Shown piece after piece: positions 19,300 to 27,431 of a stretch of 64,000 nt of DNA. The stretch covers positions 62,001 to 126,000 of the forward strand of contig NZ_SUEG01000001.1 of assembly GCF_005063415.1 (NCBI RefSeq), written 5' to 3'. How positions within the stretch are numbered: the stretch's first letter is position 1; each line of letters starts with the position of its first letter. Source of the stretch: Mesorhizobium sp. GTDB lineage: Bacteria > Pseudomonadota > Alphaproteobacteria > Rhizobiales > Rhizobiaceae. Below the pieces are notes generated by a model. That model made no database searches. It was not told the origin of the DNA and was given only the letters and a program-made list of their open reading frames with translations. Made by a program: the position numbers and the translations under genes.

Positions 19300-20223
19300 A
19301 TGAGCATTTCGGCTGCACAGGTCAAAGAACTCCGCGACTTGACCGGCGCGGGCATGATGGACTGCAAGGCGGCGTTGAACGAGACCAACGGCAATATGGA
19401 AGAAGCCATCGACTGGCTGCGCAAGAAGGGCATTTCCAAGGCCGACAAGAAGGCTGGCCGTACCGCTGCCGAAGGCCTGATCGGCGTCGATTCCGGCGTC
19501 CGCGAGGCAGCGATCGTCGAGGTCAATTCCGAGACGGATTTCGTTGCGCGCAATGCTGCGTTCCAGGAGATCGTCGCCAATGTCGCGAAGGTTGCGCTCG
19601 CCTATGGCGGCAAGACCGAGGCCGTTGCCGCTGCTCCCTATCCGGGCTCGGGCAAGTCGGTCACTGAGACCATCAAGGACGCTGTCGGCACCATCGGCGA
19701 GAATCTGGGCTTCCGCCGCTCGGCCAAGCTCACCGTCGAGCACGGCGCTGTCGCAACCTACGTTCACAATGCGGTCGCCGACGGCCTTGGCAAGCTCGGC
19801 GTGCTGGTGGCCATCGAGACGACAGGCAACGCGCATGCCGCGAACGCCTTCGCCCGCCAGGTTGCCATGCATGTCGCTGCCACCAATCCGATGGCCTTGA
19901 CCACCGAAGAGCTCGATCCGGTCGCGGTGGAGCGCGAGAAGGCGATCTTCGCCGACCAGGCGCGCCAGTCCGGCAAGCCGGAAGCGATCATCGAGAAGAT
20001 GGTCGAGGGCCGTTTGCGCAAGTTCTACGAAGAGGTCGTGCTGCTCAAGCAGGCTTTCGTGCTCAATCCCGACATCACCGTCGAGAAGGCGCTGAAGGAT
20101 GCCGAAAGCGAGATCGGCGCGCCAGCCAAAATCGCTGCCTATCTGCGCTTCGCGCTCGGTGAGGGCATCGAGAAGGAAGAGACCGATTTCGCGGCGGAAG
20201 TCGCGGCAGCGGTCAAGAAGTAA
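19300..20223 (+). CDS. tsf: translation elongation factor Ts
   Basis: The guanine nucleotide exchange factor for EF-Tu, 307 residues. The N-terminal UBA-like domain with [19 protein letters not shown] and the signature [11 protein letters not shown] are present, followed by the [11 protein letters not shown] motif that contacts EF-Tu and the C-terminal helical region. The ATG is chosen to give the [11 protein letters not shown] start. An in-frame ATG 8 codons upstream lacks family support. The last 11 bases overlap the convergent LysR gene. Confidence 0.98.
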   Translation: MSISAAQVKELRDLTGAGMMDCKAALNETNGNMEEAIDWLRKKGISKADKKAGRTAAEGLIGVDSGVREAAIVEVNSETDFVARNAAFQEIVANVAKVALAYGGKTEAVAAAPYPGSGKSVTETIKDAVGTIGENLGFRRSAKLTVEHGAVATYVHNAVADGLGKLGVLVAIETTGNAHAANAFARQVAMHVAATNPMALTTEELDPVAVEREKAIFADQARQSGKPEAIIEKMVEGRLRKFYEEVVLLKQAFVLNPDITVEKALKDAESEIGAPAKIAAYLRFALGEGIEKEETDFAAEVAAAVKK

Positions 20224-21163
20224 ACTGTCCGCTCGAAAGGCTTTTTCGGCCGGGTGTCCGCGAGGATGCCCGGCCGATTTCTTGCGCGGTGTCGATGAAG
20301 GCGCGGAGCTTCGGGGCCATCGCGGCGCGGCGCGGGAAATAGAGGAACAGTCCCGGTTCCTCGATCGATGCCTCGCCAAGGACTTCGACCAGCCGGCCTG
20401 CTTCGATGTCGGGCTTGACAAGCGGCTCGAACAGATAGGCGAGGCCGATGCCGGCAAGCGCCATGTCCCTTGCCGACAGCGGATCGCTGACGACCACGCT
20501 GCCGCGTGTCTCGACGCTGATATCCTTGCCCTGGTCTGACAGATCCCAACGATAGAGCGCACGTGATCGCAACAGCCGATAGCCGATGCAGTTGCGGGTG
20601 GAGAGATCAGCAATTGTTCGCGGCTTTCCGTGGCGGCCGACATAGGCCGGAGAGGCGACAATCGTCGTCCGGAATGGCTGAGTCAGTCGCACCGTCACCA
20701 TATCCTCGGCGATCATCTCGCCCAGCCGGATGCCGGCGTCGAAACCCTCGCCGACGATATCGCTCAGACGTTCGTCGGTGACGATCTCCAGCGTCACGTC
20801 AGGGTAACGTTCCGCCATCGCCGTCAGGATGGGCATCAGCGCCAAAGGCAGCGCCAAACGCGGCGCGTTGATCCTGAGCAGTCCGCTTGCCCGGCCTTTG
20901 ACCGAGCGGATGCGTTCGATCCGGTCGGCAATGTCTTCCAGCGCCGGCTCCGCCGCAGCGACAAGCGCGGTGCCAGTCTCGGTCAGCGAGACGCTGCGCG
21001 TGGTGCGGGCAAACAACGGCTGGCCGATTCGCTCCTCTACCAGCCGCACCGCATGGCTGACCGCTGACGGGCTCATGCCGAGCTCGGCGGCCGCCGACGC
21101 GAAGCCGCCACGCCGCGCGACGGCAACGATTATAGGTAGGTGGCTAAGCAGATCGCGGTCCAT
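20213..21163 (-). CDS. LysR family transcriptional regulator
   Basis: A 316-residue regulator with an N-terminal winged helix (residues about 8-66: [31 protein letters not shown]) and a periplasmic-binding-like effector domain from about 90. It is transcribed divergently from the NTF2-like/aldo-keto reductase genes with only 114 bases between, the usual arrangement for a LysR activator and its target. Its last codons overlap tsf, and its C-terminus is encoded across the tsf terminator hairpin, so the extreme C-terminal tail may be recent or dispensable. Confidence 0.92.
   Translation of the reverse strand: MDRDLLSHLPIIVAVARRGGFASAAAELGMSPSAVSHAVRLVEERIGQPLFARTTRSVSLTETGTALVAAAEPALEDIADRIERIRSVKGRASGLLRINAPRLALPLALMPILTAMAERYPDVTLEIVTDERLSDIVGEGFDAGIRLGEMIAEDMVTVRLTQPFRTTIVASPAYVGRHGKPRTIADLSTRNCIGYRLLRSRALYRWDLSDQGKDISVETRGSVVVSDPLSARDMALAGIGLAYLFEPLVKPDIEAGRLVEVLGEASIEEPGLFLYFPRRAAMAPKLRAFIDTAQEIGRASSRTPGRKSLSSGQFTS
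20246..20280 (+). terminator. tsf terminator, inside the 3' coding end of the LysR gene
   Basis: TCGGCCGGG and CCCGGCCGA form a 9-base stem with a 14-base loop, followed by TTT, 23 bases after the tsf stop. It lies within the convergent lysR coding sequence. Confidence 0.6.
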
Positions 21164-21277
21164 TCATGCATGATATCGCATAGTTCATTCGGATAATGCA
21201 ATCTTATCGGTGGGAAAAGGAGGGCGCATCTTTGGCTGCATCACACGGCAAGCGCCGAGCAGCCAAGGAGACGTCCA
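21164..21277. promoter_or_regulatory. divergent lysR / NTF2-like intergenic control region
   Basis: This 114-base region holds ATGCAT and GATATC palindromes next to each other near the lysR start (21166-21181) and TTCATTCGGATAATGCA further on. Such AT-rich interrupted dyads are what LysR regulators usually bind. No exact site can be fixed from sequence. AAGGAGAC at the right end is the ribosome binding site for the NTF2-like gene. Confidence 0.35.
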
Positions 21278-21706
21278 ATGACCGACCTCGATTCCGAACG
21301 AACCCGTAATCTCGAGACCGTGCGTAAATTCTTTGATCTGATGCACCGCAAGGACATTGAGGCATGGGACGACCTTTGGGCTGAAGATGGCCGTATCCTT
21401 GTCTTCTACCCGCCGGCAGGATTTGGAAACAGCATCGAGGGCAAGGCCGCGATCCTGGCGGCCTTCAGAGGCCTCTTCGGCAGTTTCGAATCCTTCGATT
21501 CGCAGTTGACAGCCATCTATCCGGCAGCGGATTCGGACTCGATCGTCGTTGAGTACAAGAACCGCGCGGTGCTGATCGGCGGCACTGAATACACCAACAG
21601 CAATATCACGATCTTCCGTTTCGAGAGCGGTCTGATCAGCGCCTACCACGATTATTTCGATCCGCGCCGGTTCCAGGTGGTGGTCGATGCGCTGGCCAAA
21701 GCCTGA
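21278..21706 (+). CDS. NTF2-like/SnoaL-type protein
   Basis: A 142-residue protein with the cone-shaped NTF2-like fold: a start with NLETVRKFFDLMHRKDIEAWDDLWAEDG, a central YPPAGFGNSIEGKAAILAAF, and a last strand ISAYHDYFDPRRF. Such proteins are small-molecule isomerases, dehydratases or binding proteins. The substrate here is unknown. AAGGAG precedes the ATG. The aldo-keto reductase follows 55 bases later on the same strand, and the LysR gene is divergent, so the three probably form one regulated unit. Confidence 0.85.
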   Translation: MTDLDSERTRNLETVRKFFDLMHRKDIEAWDDLWAEDGRILVFYPPAGFGNSIEGKAAILAAFRGLFGSFESFDSQLTAIYPAADSDSIVVEYKNRAVLIGGTEYTNSNITIFRFESGLISAYHDYFDPRRFQVVVDALAKA

Positions 21707-21761
21707 CTGCGTATCCCAGGCAAGACCTCAATCCCGCTTTTCAAACTTCAGGAGAAAATCC

Positions 21762-22868
21762 ATGACCATGTCCTACTACACGCTCGGCAACAGCGGGCTC
21801 CGTGTCACTCGCCTGGCGCTCGGCACCATGACATTCGGCACGGAATGGGGCTGGGGCGCGGAGAAGGAAACCGCGCGCGCCTTGGTTGATGCCTATGTCG
21901 AAGCCGGTGGCAATTTCTTCGATACCGCCGATCTCTATACCGGTGGCACGGCCGAAACCTGGCTCGGCGAATTCATCGCCGAGCGTGGGTTGCGCGACAA
22001 GGCGGTGATCAGTACCAAATTCACCTACAACGCCGAACCGGGCAACCCGAATGCCGGCGGCAACGGCCGCAAGAACATCCTGCGGGCGGTAGACGGTTCG
22101 CTGAAGCGGCTCGGCACCGACTACATCGACCTCTACATCCTCCATACCTGGGACAGGCTGACACCACCGGAGGAGGTGATGCGGACGCTGGACGATCTGG
22201 TGCGCGCCGGAAAGATCCGGCATGTCGGTCTGTCCGACGTGCCGGCCTGGTACGCAAGCCGGGCGCAGGCGGTCGCCGAGCATCGCGGCTATGAACCGGT
22301 TTCGGCGCTTCAGCTCGAATATTCGCTGGCCGAGCGCAACATCGAGCACGAATTCGTGACGTTCGGCACGCGCTATGGCGCCGGAATCATGGTCTGGAGT
22401 CCATTGGCCAGCGGCCTGCTCAGCGGAAAATACCGTTTCGATACAATCGTCAAGAATGGTGGCCGGCTGGAGACAATGCGTGGTTCGACCAATCCCGGTT
22501 TCCAGAAATTCACCGATCGCAACTGGCAAATCGTGGCCGAACTGGAGACGGTTGCCGGCCAGCTCGGCCGCAGCATGGCCCAGGTCGCCCTGAACTGGAC
22601 GGCAAACAGGCCAGGCATTGCGTCCGTCATCGTCGGCGCCACCAGGCTTAACCAGCTCAAGGACAATCTCGGCGCGCTTGATTTCGACATTCCCGAAGAT
22701 CTTCGGGCACGGCTCGATGAGGTGAGCCGGCCGGTCACGCCCTTTCCGTATTCGTTCTTCGGCCCTGAAATACAAGGCGGCCTGACCGGTGGGCAGGCGG
22801 TGGGCGGTAAGCCGGCAAGTTATCTGCCGGACCTGCTCATGCAAGGCACTTTTGCCGGCGTGAGCTGA
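21762..22868 (+). CDS. aldo/keto reductase
   Basis: A 368-residue NADPH-dependent TIM-barrel oxidoreductase. The catalytic tetrad is visible: Asp and Tyr in FFDTADLYTGG, Lys in VISTKF, and His in YILHTWD. The cofactor segment near the C-terminus reads ASVIVGATRLNQLKDNLGAL. It resembles the YghZ/Gpr-like group that includes reductases of sugars and toxic aldehydes. The physiological substrate is unknown. AGGAGA lies 6 bases before the ATG. An upstream in-frame ATG overlaps the NTF2-like gene and is not used. Confidence 0.93.
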   Translation: MTMSYYTLGNSGLRVTRLALGTMTFGTEWGWGAEKETARALVDAYVEAGGNFFDTADLYTGGTAETWLGEFIAERGLRDKAVISTKFTYNAEPGNPNAGGNGRKNILRAVDGSLKRLGTDYIDLYILHTWDRLTPPEEVMRTLDDLVRAGKIRHVGLSDVPAWYASRAQAVAEHRGYEPVSALQLEYSLAERNIEHEFVTFGTRYGAGIMVWSPLASGLLSGKYRFDTIVKNGGRLETMRGSTNPGFQKFTDRNWQIVAELETVAGQLGRSMAQVALNWTANRPGIASVIVGATRLNQLKDNLGALDFDIPEDLRARLDEVSRPVTPFPYSFFGPEIQGGLTGGQAVGGKPASYLPDLLMQGTFAGVS

Positions 22869-22904
22869 CGGTTATCCCGGTCGACGATCTCAACTTTCCG
22901 GCTC

Positions 22905-22935
22905 GGGCGCCGCGTGACATCGCGGCGCCCTTCGT
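22905..22935 (+). terminator. terminator hairpin between the aldo/keto reductase and pyrH
   Basis: Perfect 10-base arms GGGCGCCGCG and CGCGGCGCCC around a 6-base loop, 37 bases after the reductase stop. There is no real T-run, so it may be rho-assisted, but it separates the accessory module from the pyrH operon. Confidence 0.6.
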
Positions 22936-23000
22936 GTATCGGAACGCCCAGTGTTTCGGGGCGCACCGAAACGCGTCACACGCACGATGACGAGGACCAG

Positions 23001-23723
23001 ATGACGGTGAAGCCCCTCTACCGACGTGTCTTGCTGAAAGCATCGGGCGAAGCGTTGATGGGCGAGCAGCATTTCGGCATCGACGTATCGGTGGTCGACC
23101 GCATCGCCGCCGACATCGCCGAGGCCCGCGCACTGGGCATCGAAGTCGGTGTCGTCATCGGCGGCGGCAACATCTTCCGTGGCGTCGCGGTTGCCTCGAA
23201 GGGCGGCGACCGCGTTACCGGCGACCATATGGGCATGCTAGCCACTGTCATCAACTCGCTGGCGCTGCGCACCTCGCTCAACAAGATCGGCGTCGACGCC
23301 GTGGTGCTGTCGGCGATCGCCATGCCCGAGCTTTGCGAAAGTTTTTCGCAGCGTCAGGCGACCGCCTACATGAACCAGGGCAAGGTCGTCATCTTCGCCG
23401 GCGGCACCGGCAATCCGTTCTTCACCACCGATTCGGCTGCAGCCCTTCGCGCCGCCGAGATCGGCGCCGATGCTCTGTTCAAGGGCACCCAGGTCGATGG
23501 TGTCTATTCGGCTGATCCCAAGAAGGACCCGCACGCGACACGTTTCGAGCGGATCAGCCATGACGAAGTCATCAAACGCGGACTTTCGATCATGGATACG
23601 GCGGCGATTGCACTTGCGCGCGAAAACAACATTCCGATAATCGTTTATTCGATCCACGAGAAGGGTGGTTTCGGCGATATCCTGAGGGGCGGCGGCCGTT
23701 GCACGGTTGTCGCAGACGATTGA
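23001..23723 (+). CDS. pyrH: UMP kinase
   Basis: Phosphorylates UMP to UDP, 240 residues, amino acid kinase fold. Motifs: RRVLLKASGEALMG at the N-terminus (phosphate-binding Lys and Gly), VVIGGGNIFRG, GDHMGMLATVINSLAL, and FAGGTGNPFFTTDSAA near the acceptor site. The GTP-regulated hexameric enzyme is typical of bacteria. The start uses GAGGACCAG as ribosome binding region. An in-frame ORF extension of 29 codons upstream crosses the terminator hairpin and is rejected. First gene of the pyrH-frr-uppS-cdsA block. Confidence 0.97.
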   Translation: MTVKPLYRRVLLKASGEALMGEQHFGIDVSVVDRIAADIAEARALGIEVGVVIGGGNIFRGVAVASKGGDRVTGDHMGMLATVINSLALRTSLNKIGVDAVVLSAIAMPELCESFSQRQATAYMNQGKVVIFAGGTGNPFFTTDSAAALRAAEIGADALFKGTQVDGVYSADPKKDPHATRFERISHDEVIKRGLSIMDTAAIALARENNIPIIVYSIHEKGGFGDILRGGGRCTVVADD

Positions 23724-23817
23724 CCGGACCCATGAACCCGAAAGGGACCGGTTGCGGATGAGGCTCGAACAGGCCTTATCCTAAGCAGTGAACCCGGGTT
23801 AACGGGTCGAGGAGACG

Positions 23818-24375
23818 ATGATGAGTGGCGAATACGACGATCTCAAACGGCGCATGGACGGGGCGATCGCCGCGTTCAAGCATGATCTGGCTTCGCTGCG
23901 CACCGGCCGCGCGTCGAGCAACCTGCTCGATGCCGTCCAGGTGCAGGCCTATGGCACCGCCATGCCGATCAACCAGGTGGCAACAGTGTCGGTTCCGGAA
24001 CCGCGCATGATTTCGGTTTCGGTCTGGGACAAGTCGATGGTGAGCGCCGTCGACCGTGCCATCCGTGAAGCCAATCTCGGCTTCAATCCTATCGTCGACG
24101 GTACCAATCTCAGGATTCCGCTGCCCGAGCTCAACGAACAGCGCCGCAAGGAGCTGGTCAAGATCTCGCACGGTTATGCCGAGAATGCCCGCGTCGCCGC
24201 ACGCCACGTTCGTCGGGACGGCATGGACTTCCTGAAAAAGGCGGAAAAGGACGGCGACATCAGTGAGGACGACCATCGCAAACGGGCCGACCAGGTTCAG
24301 AAACTGACCGACGAGACAATCAGCACCATCGACCACCTGCTTTCCGACAAGGAAGCGGAAATCATGCAGGTCTAG
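23818..24375 (+). CDS. frr: ribosome recycling factor
   Basis: A 185-residue RRF that splits the post-termination ribosome with EF-G. It has the expected three-helix-bundle domain and beta insert, with [34 protein letters not shown], and the [25 protein letters not shown] signature. Two adjacent ATG codons (23818, 23821) follow GAGGAG. The second has the better spacing. Confidence 0.97.
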   Translation: MMSGEYDDLKRRMDGAIAAFKHDLASLRTGRASSNLLDAVQVQAYGTAMPINQVATVSVPEPRMISVSVWDKSMVSAVDRAIREANLGFNPIVDGTNLRIPLPELNEQRRKELVKISHGYAENARVAARHVRRDGMDFLKKAEKDGDISEDDHRKRADQVQKLTDETISTIDHLLSDKEAEIMQV

Positions 24376-24407
24376 GGTCTGGCCACGCCTGGCCCGGAAG
24401 CGAGAAT

Positions 24408-25130
24408 ATGGCAACGCCCGCGCATGTCGCGATCATCATGGACGGAAACGGACGCTGGGCCAAGGCGCGCGGCTTGCCGCGGCTGGCCGGTCACCGCGCC
24501 GGCGTCGAGGCGCTGCGCAAGACAGTGCGGGCCGCCCCCGGCCTCGGCATCTCCTTCCTGACCGTCTACGCTTTTTCGTCGGAAAACTGGTCACGGCCGA
24601 AATCCGAAGTCAGCGACCTCATGGGCCTGCTGAAGCTTTTCATCCGACGTGACCTCGCCGAGCTGCACCAGAGTGGGGTACGGATCAGGGTCATCGGTGA
24701 CAGGGCAGGGCTGCAGCCCGACATAAGGGGGCTGCTCGAGGAAGCCGAAACGCTCACTCTCAGCAACGAGGCGCTGACACTGGTCATTGCCTTCAATTAC
24801 GGCGGGCGCGACGAGATCGTGCGCACCGCGCGCAAGCTTGCAGCGGCGGTGGCGCGCGGTGAGATGGAGAGCGAGGCGATCACGGCCGATTCCTTTGCCA
24901 GCTCGCTCGATACAGAGGGCATTCCGGACCCGGAACTGGTCATCCGCACCAGCGGCGAGCTTCGGCTGTCCAACTTCCTGTTGTGGCAGGCCGCCTATAG
25001 CGAACTCGTTTTCCTGCCTTGCTACTGGCCCGACTTCAGTCGCGAGCACCTGTCCGATGCACTGCGCGATTTCGCCGGCCGCGAGCGCCGCTTCGGCGGA
25101 CTTGCCGCCCAAGATGCCGCCTCAGGCTGA
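24408..25130 (+). CDS. uppS: undecaprenyl diphosphate synthase
   Basis: A cis-prenyltransferase, 240 residues, that makes the C55 lipid carrier for peptidoglycan and O-antigen from FPP and IPP. The catalytic [15 protein letters not shown], with the key Asp, is at residues 11-25. The later motifs [26 protein letters not shown] and the C-terminal [25 protein letters not shown] are complete. cdsA starts 3 bases after the stop. Confidence 0.97.
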   Translation: MATPAHVAIIMDGNGRWAKARGLPRLAGHRAGVEALRKTVRAAPGLGISFLTVYAFSSENWSRPKSEVSDLMGLLKLFIRRDLAELHQSGVRIRVIGDRAGLQPDIRGLLEEAETLTLSNEALTLVIAFNYGGRDEIVRTARKLAAAVARGEMESEAITADSFASSLDTEGIPDPELVIRTSGELRLSNFLLWQAAYSELVFLPCYWPDFSREHLSDALRDFAGRERRFGGLAAQDAASG

Positions 25131-25133
25131 GGA

Positions 25134-25967
25134 ATGAGCAACCTCCAACTCCGGGTCATTTCGGCGGTCGTGCTTGCCATCGTCACGCTTGCCCTGACCT
25201 GGCTCGGCGGACTGTCCTTCCGGTTGCTTTGCGCCGCCATGGCGGCCGTGATCTTCTACGAGTGGACGCGGATGAGCCGCCCCGTTGCCCCGGCAGGTGC
25301 TAGTGCTACGGCAGGTCTCGGCTTTCTGCCGGAGGCGCTGATCGTGGTCTTTATTGGTGCCCTCGTCGCCGGCCTGCCTGCATTTTTGCTGCTGCCGCTC
25401 GTCGCGGCTCTGGTGGCTATCACTGCCGTCGCTTCTTCCATGCGCAGGGCAGGACCGTGGGAAGCATCCGGCCTTGCCTATGCGGCCGTGTCCGGCTTGT
25501 CGCTGGCCTTCTTGCGTGACGGCGACCATTCAGGGCTGCTGGCCATTCTGTTCCTGTTCGCCGTGGTTTGGGCGACCGATATCTTTGCCTATTTCGTCGG
25601 CCGCTCCGTCGGCGGCCCAAGGCTGGCGCCGTCGATCTCGCCGGGCAAGACGCGGAGCGGGGCGCTCGGTGGGGTGGTCGGCGGCGTAGTTGCCGGGCTG
25701 CTTCTGGCCGCCGTAGCCGGAACGGCCAACCTCGTCGTGCTTGGCGTGGTCGCACTGGTACTTTCGATCGTCGCGCAGGCCGGCGATCTGTTCGAATCAT
25801 GGGTCAAGCGACGCCACGGCCGTAAAGATTCCGGCACGCTGATACCCGGCCATGGCGGTATCATGGATCGGGTCGATGGACTTGTCGCGGCGGCTTTCGC
25901 CCTATACGTCATCGGCTGGATTTCCGCGACCGCCGATCATCCGGCACAGGGACTGTTTCCGGTTTGA
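25134..25967 (+). CDS. cdsA: phosphatidate cytidylyltransferase
   Basis: An integral membrane enzyme, 277 residues, making CDP-diacylglycerol for phospholipid synthesis. About seven hydrophobic helices are visible, and the C-terminal CDP-alcohol signature is intact in FESWVKRRHGRKDSG followed by PGHGGIMDRVDG. AGGA overlaps the uppS stop. In many alphaproteobacteria dxr follows cdsA. Here the next gene is rseP, 104 bases later. Confidence 0.96.
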   Translation: MSNLQLRVISAVVLAIVTLALTWLGGLSFRLLCAAMAAVIFYEWTRMSRPVAPAGASATAGLGFLPEALIVVFIGALVAGLPAFLLLPLVAALVAITAVASSMRRAGPWEASGLAYAAVSGLSLAFLRDGDHSGLLAILFLFAVVWATDIFAYFVGRSVGGPRLAPSISPGKTRSGALGGVVGGVVAGLLLAAVAGTANLVVLGVVALVLSIVAQAGDLFESWVKRRHGRKDSGTLIPGHGGIMDRVDGLVAAAFALYVIGWISATADHPAQGLFPV

Positions 25968-26071
25968 GCGGCATCGTCGGTGGGCCGGCGCGGGGCTGCG
26001 CCATGGATTCGCCTGGATTGATGTCACAGTCGCGGCGTGATCTGTGCCGTGGATGAATTTGAGGGCATGAG

Positions 26072-27214
26072 TTGAACGAGATTCTTCACGCGGTTTTCAG
26101 CACAGAGGGCTTTGTCCTCGGCACGCTGGTGCCTTTCCTGTTCGTGCTGACCGTGGTCGTTTTCGTCCACGAAATGGGCCACTACCTCGTCGGCCGCTGG
26201 TGCGGTATCGGCGCAAAAGCCTTTTCGATCGGTTTTGGCCCTGAAATCATCGGCTTCAACGACAGCCGCGGCACGCGCTGGAAGCTTTGCGCCATACCGC
26301 TCGGCGGCTACGTCAAGTTCGTCGGCGACATGAACGCGACGTCGAGCCAGCCCAGTTCGGAGGAGATCGAGGCGCTGAGCGACGAAGAACGCAAGGTTGC
26401 CTTCCACACGCAGCCGATCTGGAAGCGCGCGGCGACAGTGGTGGCGGGGCCGCTGTTCAACTTCCTGCTGACGATCGCCGTCTTTTCCGTGCTGTTTTCC
26501 GTCCATGGCCGGCCCGTGCTGGAGCCGATGGTGGCTGAGGTCACCGTCGGCAGTCCGGCCGCCGCGGCCGGCATCATGCCCGGCGACCGATTCGTCAGCG
26601 TCGACGGCAGCAAGGTCGAGACCTTTGCCGACGTCCAGCGTCTGGTCTCTGGCCGCGCCGGCGACAGCATCACCTTCGTCATGCTACGCGGCGGCAAGGA
26701 AATCACCGTCACGGCGACGCCGCGCTTGATGGAACAACAAGATGCACTAGGCAACAAGGTCCAGGTGGCCGTGATCGGCGTCGTCAACAACAAGGAACTC
26801 GGCCAGCCACGGCTCATTACCTATAGTCCGGCCGGGGCGGTCGGGGCAGCGGTCCAGGAAACCGGACACGTCATCCAGCGTACCGGCCAGTTCCTGCAAC
26901 GTTTCGTTGTCGGTCGCGAGGACAAGTGCCAGCTGGGCGGCCCCATCAAGATCGCCAAGATGTCGGGTCAGGCGGCAAGGCTCGGCTTTGAATGGCTCGT
27001 GCAGCTTGTTGCATTCCTGTCAGTCGGGATAGGGATTCTCAACCTTTTGCCGATTCCCCCCCTCGACGGAGGGCATCTTCTGTTCTACGGCGTGGAGGCT
27101 GTCATCCGGCGGCCGGTGTCCGAACGCATGATGGAAATGGCTTACCGAAGCGGCCTCATATTGGTGCTCGGGTTCATGGGCTTTGTTTTCTGGAACGATC
27201 TGTTTGGGTGCTGA
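26072..27214 (+). CDS. rseP: RIP metalloprotease RseP
   Basis: A site-2 intramembrane zinc protease, 380 residues. The first membrane helix carries HEMGH (His33-Glu34, His37), PDZ-type sequence follows (about 125-205), and the third helix region holds the second metal motif in LPIPPLDGGHL. It cleaves membrane-bound substrates such as anti-sigma factors and signal-peptide remnants. The start is TTG with GAGGG upstream; no in-frame ATG gives the family N-terminus. It is next to bamA, the conserved order. Confidence 0.95.
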   Translation: MNEILHAVFSTEGFVLGTLVPFLFVLTVVVFVHEMGHYLVGRWCGIGAKAFSIGFGPEIIGFNDSRGTRWKLCAIPLGGYVKFVGDMNATSSQPSSEEIEALSDEERKVAFHTQPIWKRAATVVAGPLFNFLLTIAVFSVLFSVHGRPVLEPMVAEVTVGSPAAAAGIMPGDRFVSVDGSKVETFADVQRLVSGRAGDSITFVMLRGGKEITVTATPRLMEQQDALGNKVQVAVIGVVNNKELGQPRLITYSPAGAVGAAVQETGHVIQRTGQFLQRFVVGREDKCQLGGPIKIAKMSGQAARLGFEWLVQLVAFLSVGIGILNLLPIPPLDGGHLLFYGVEAVIRRPVSERMMEMAYRSGLILVLGFMGFVFWNDLFGC

Positions 27215-27431
27215 AATCATGAAGGAATTTGGCTTCGGCACGAGCAATGTTGAGACGCCGTTTACCATGCGTGGGGATATGCGTGACGCGAAAGCCACGC
27301 CGCAGGGTTAAGTAAATACAAATTAACCAGAAGCCTTGCGTGTAGGGAAAATCCGGTTAATACGGTAGGGGAAATTACCGCACGTCCGGTTTTCTCGCCG
27401 TGGGGACTTCGAGAAAAGGTACAAAAGCCCG

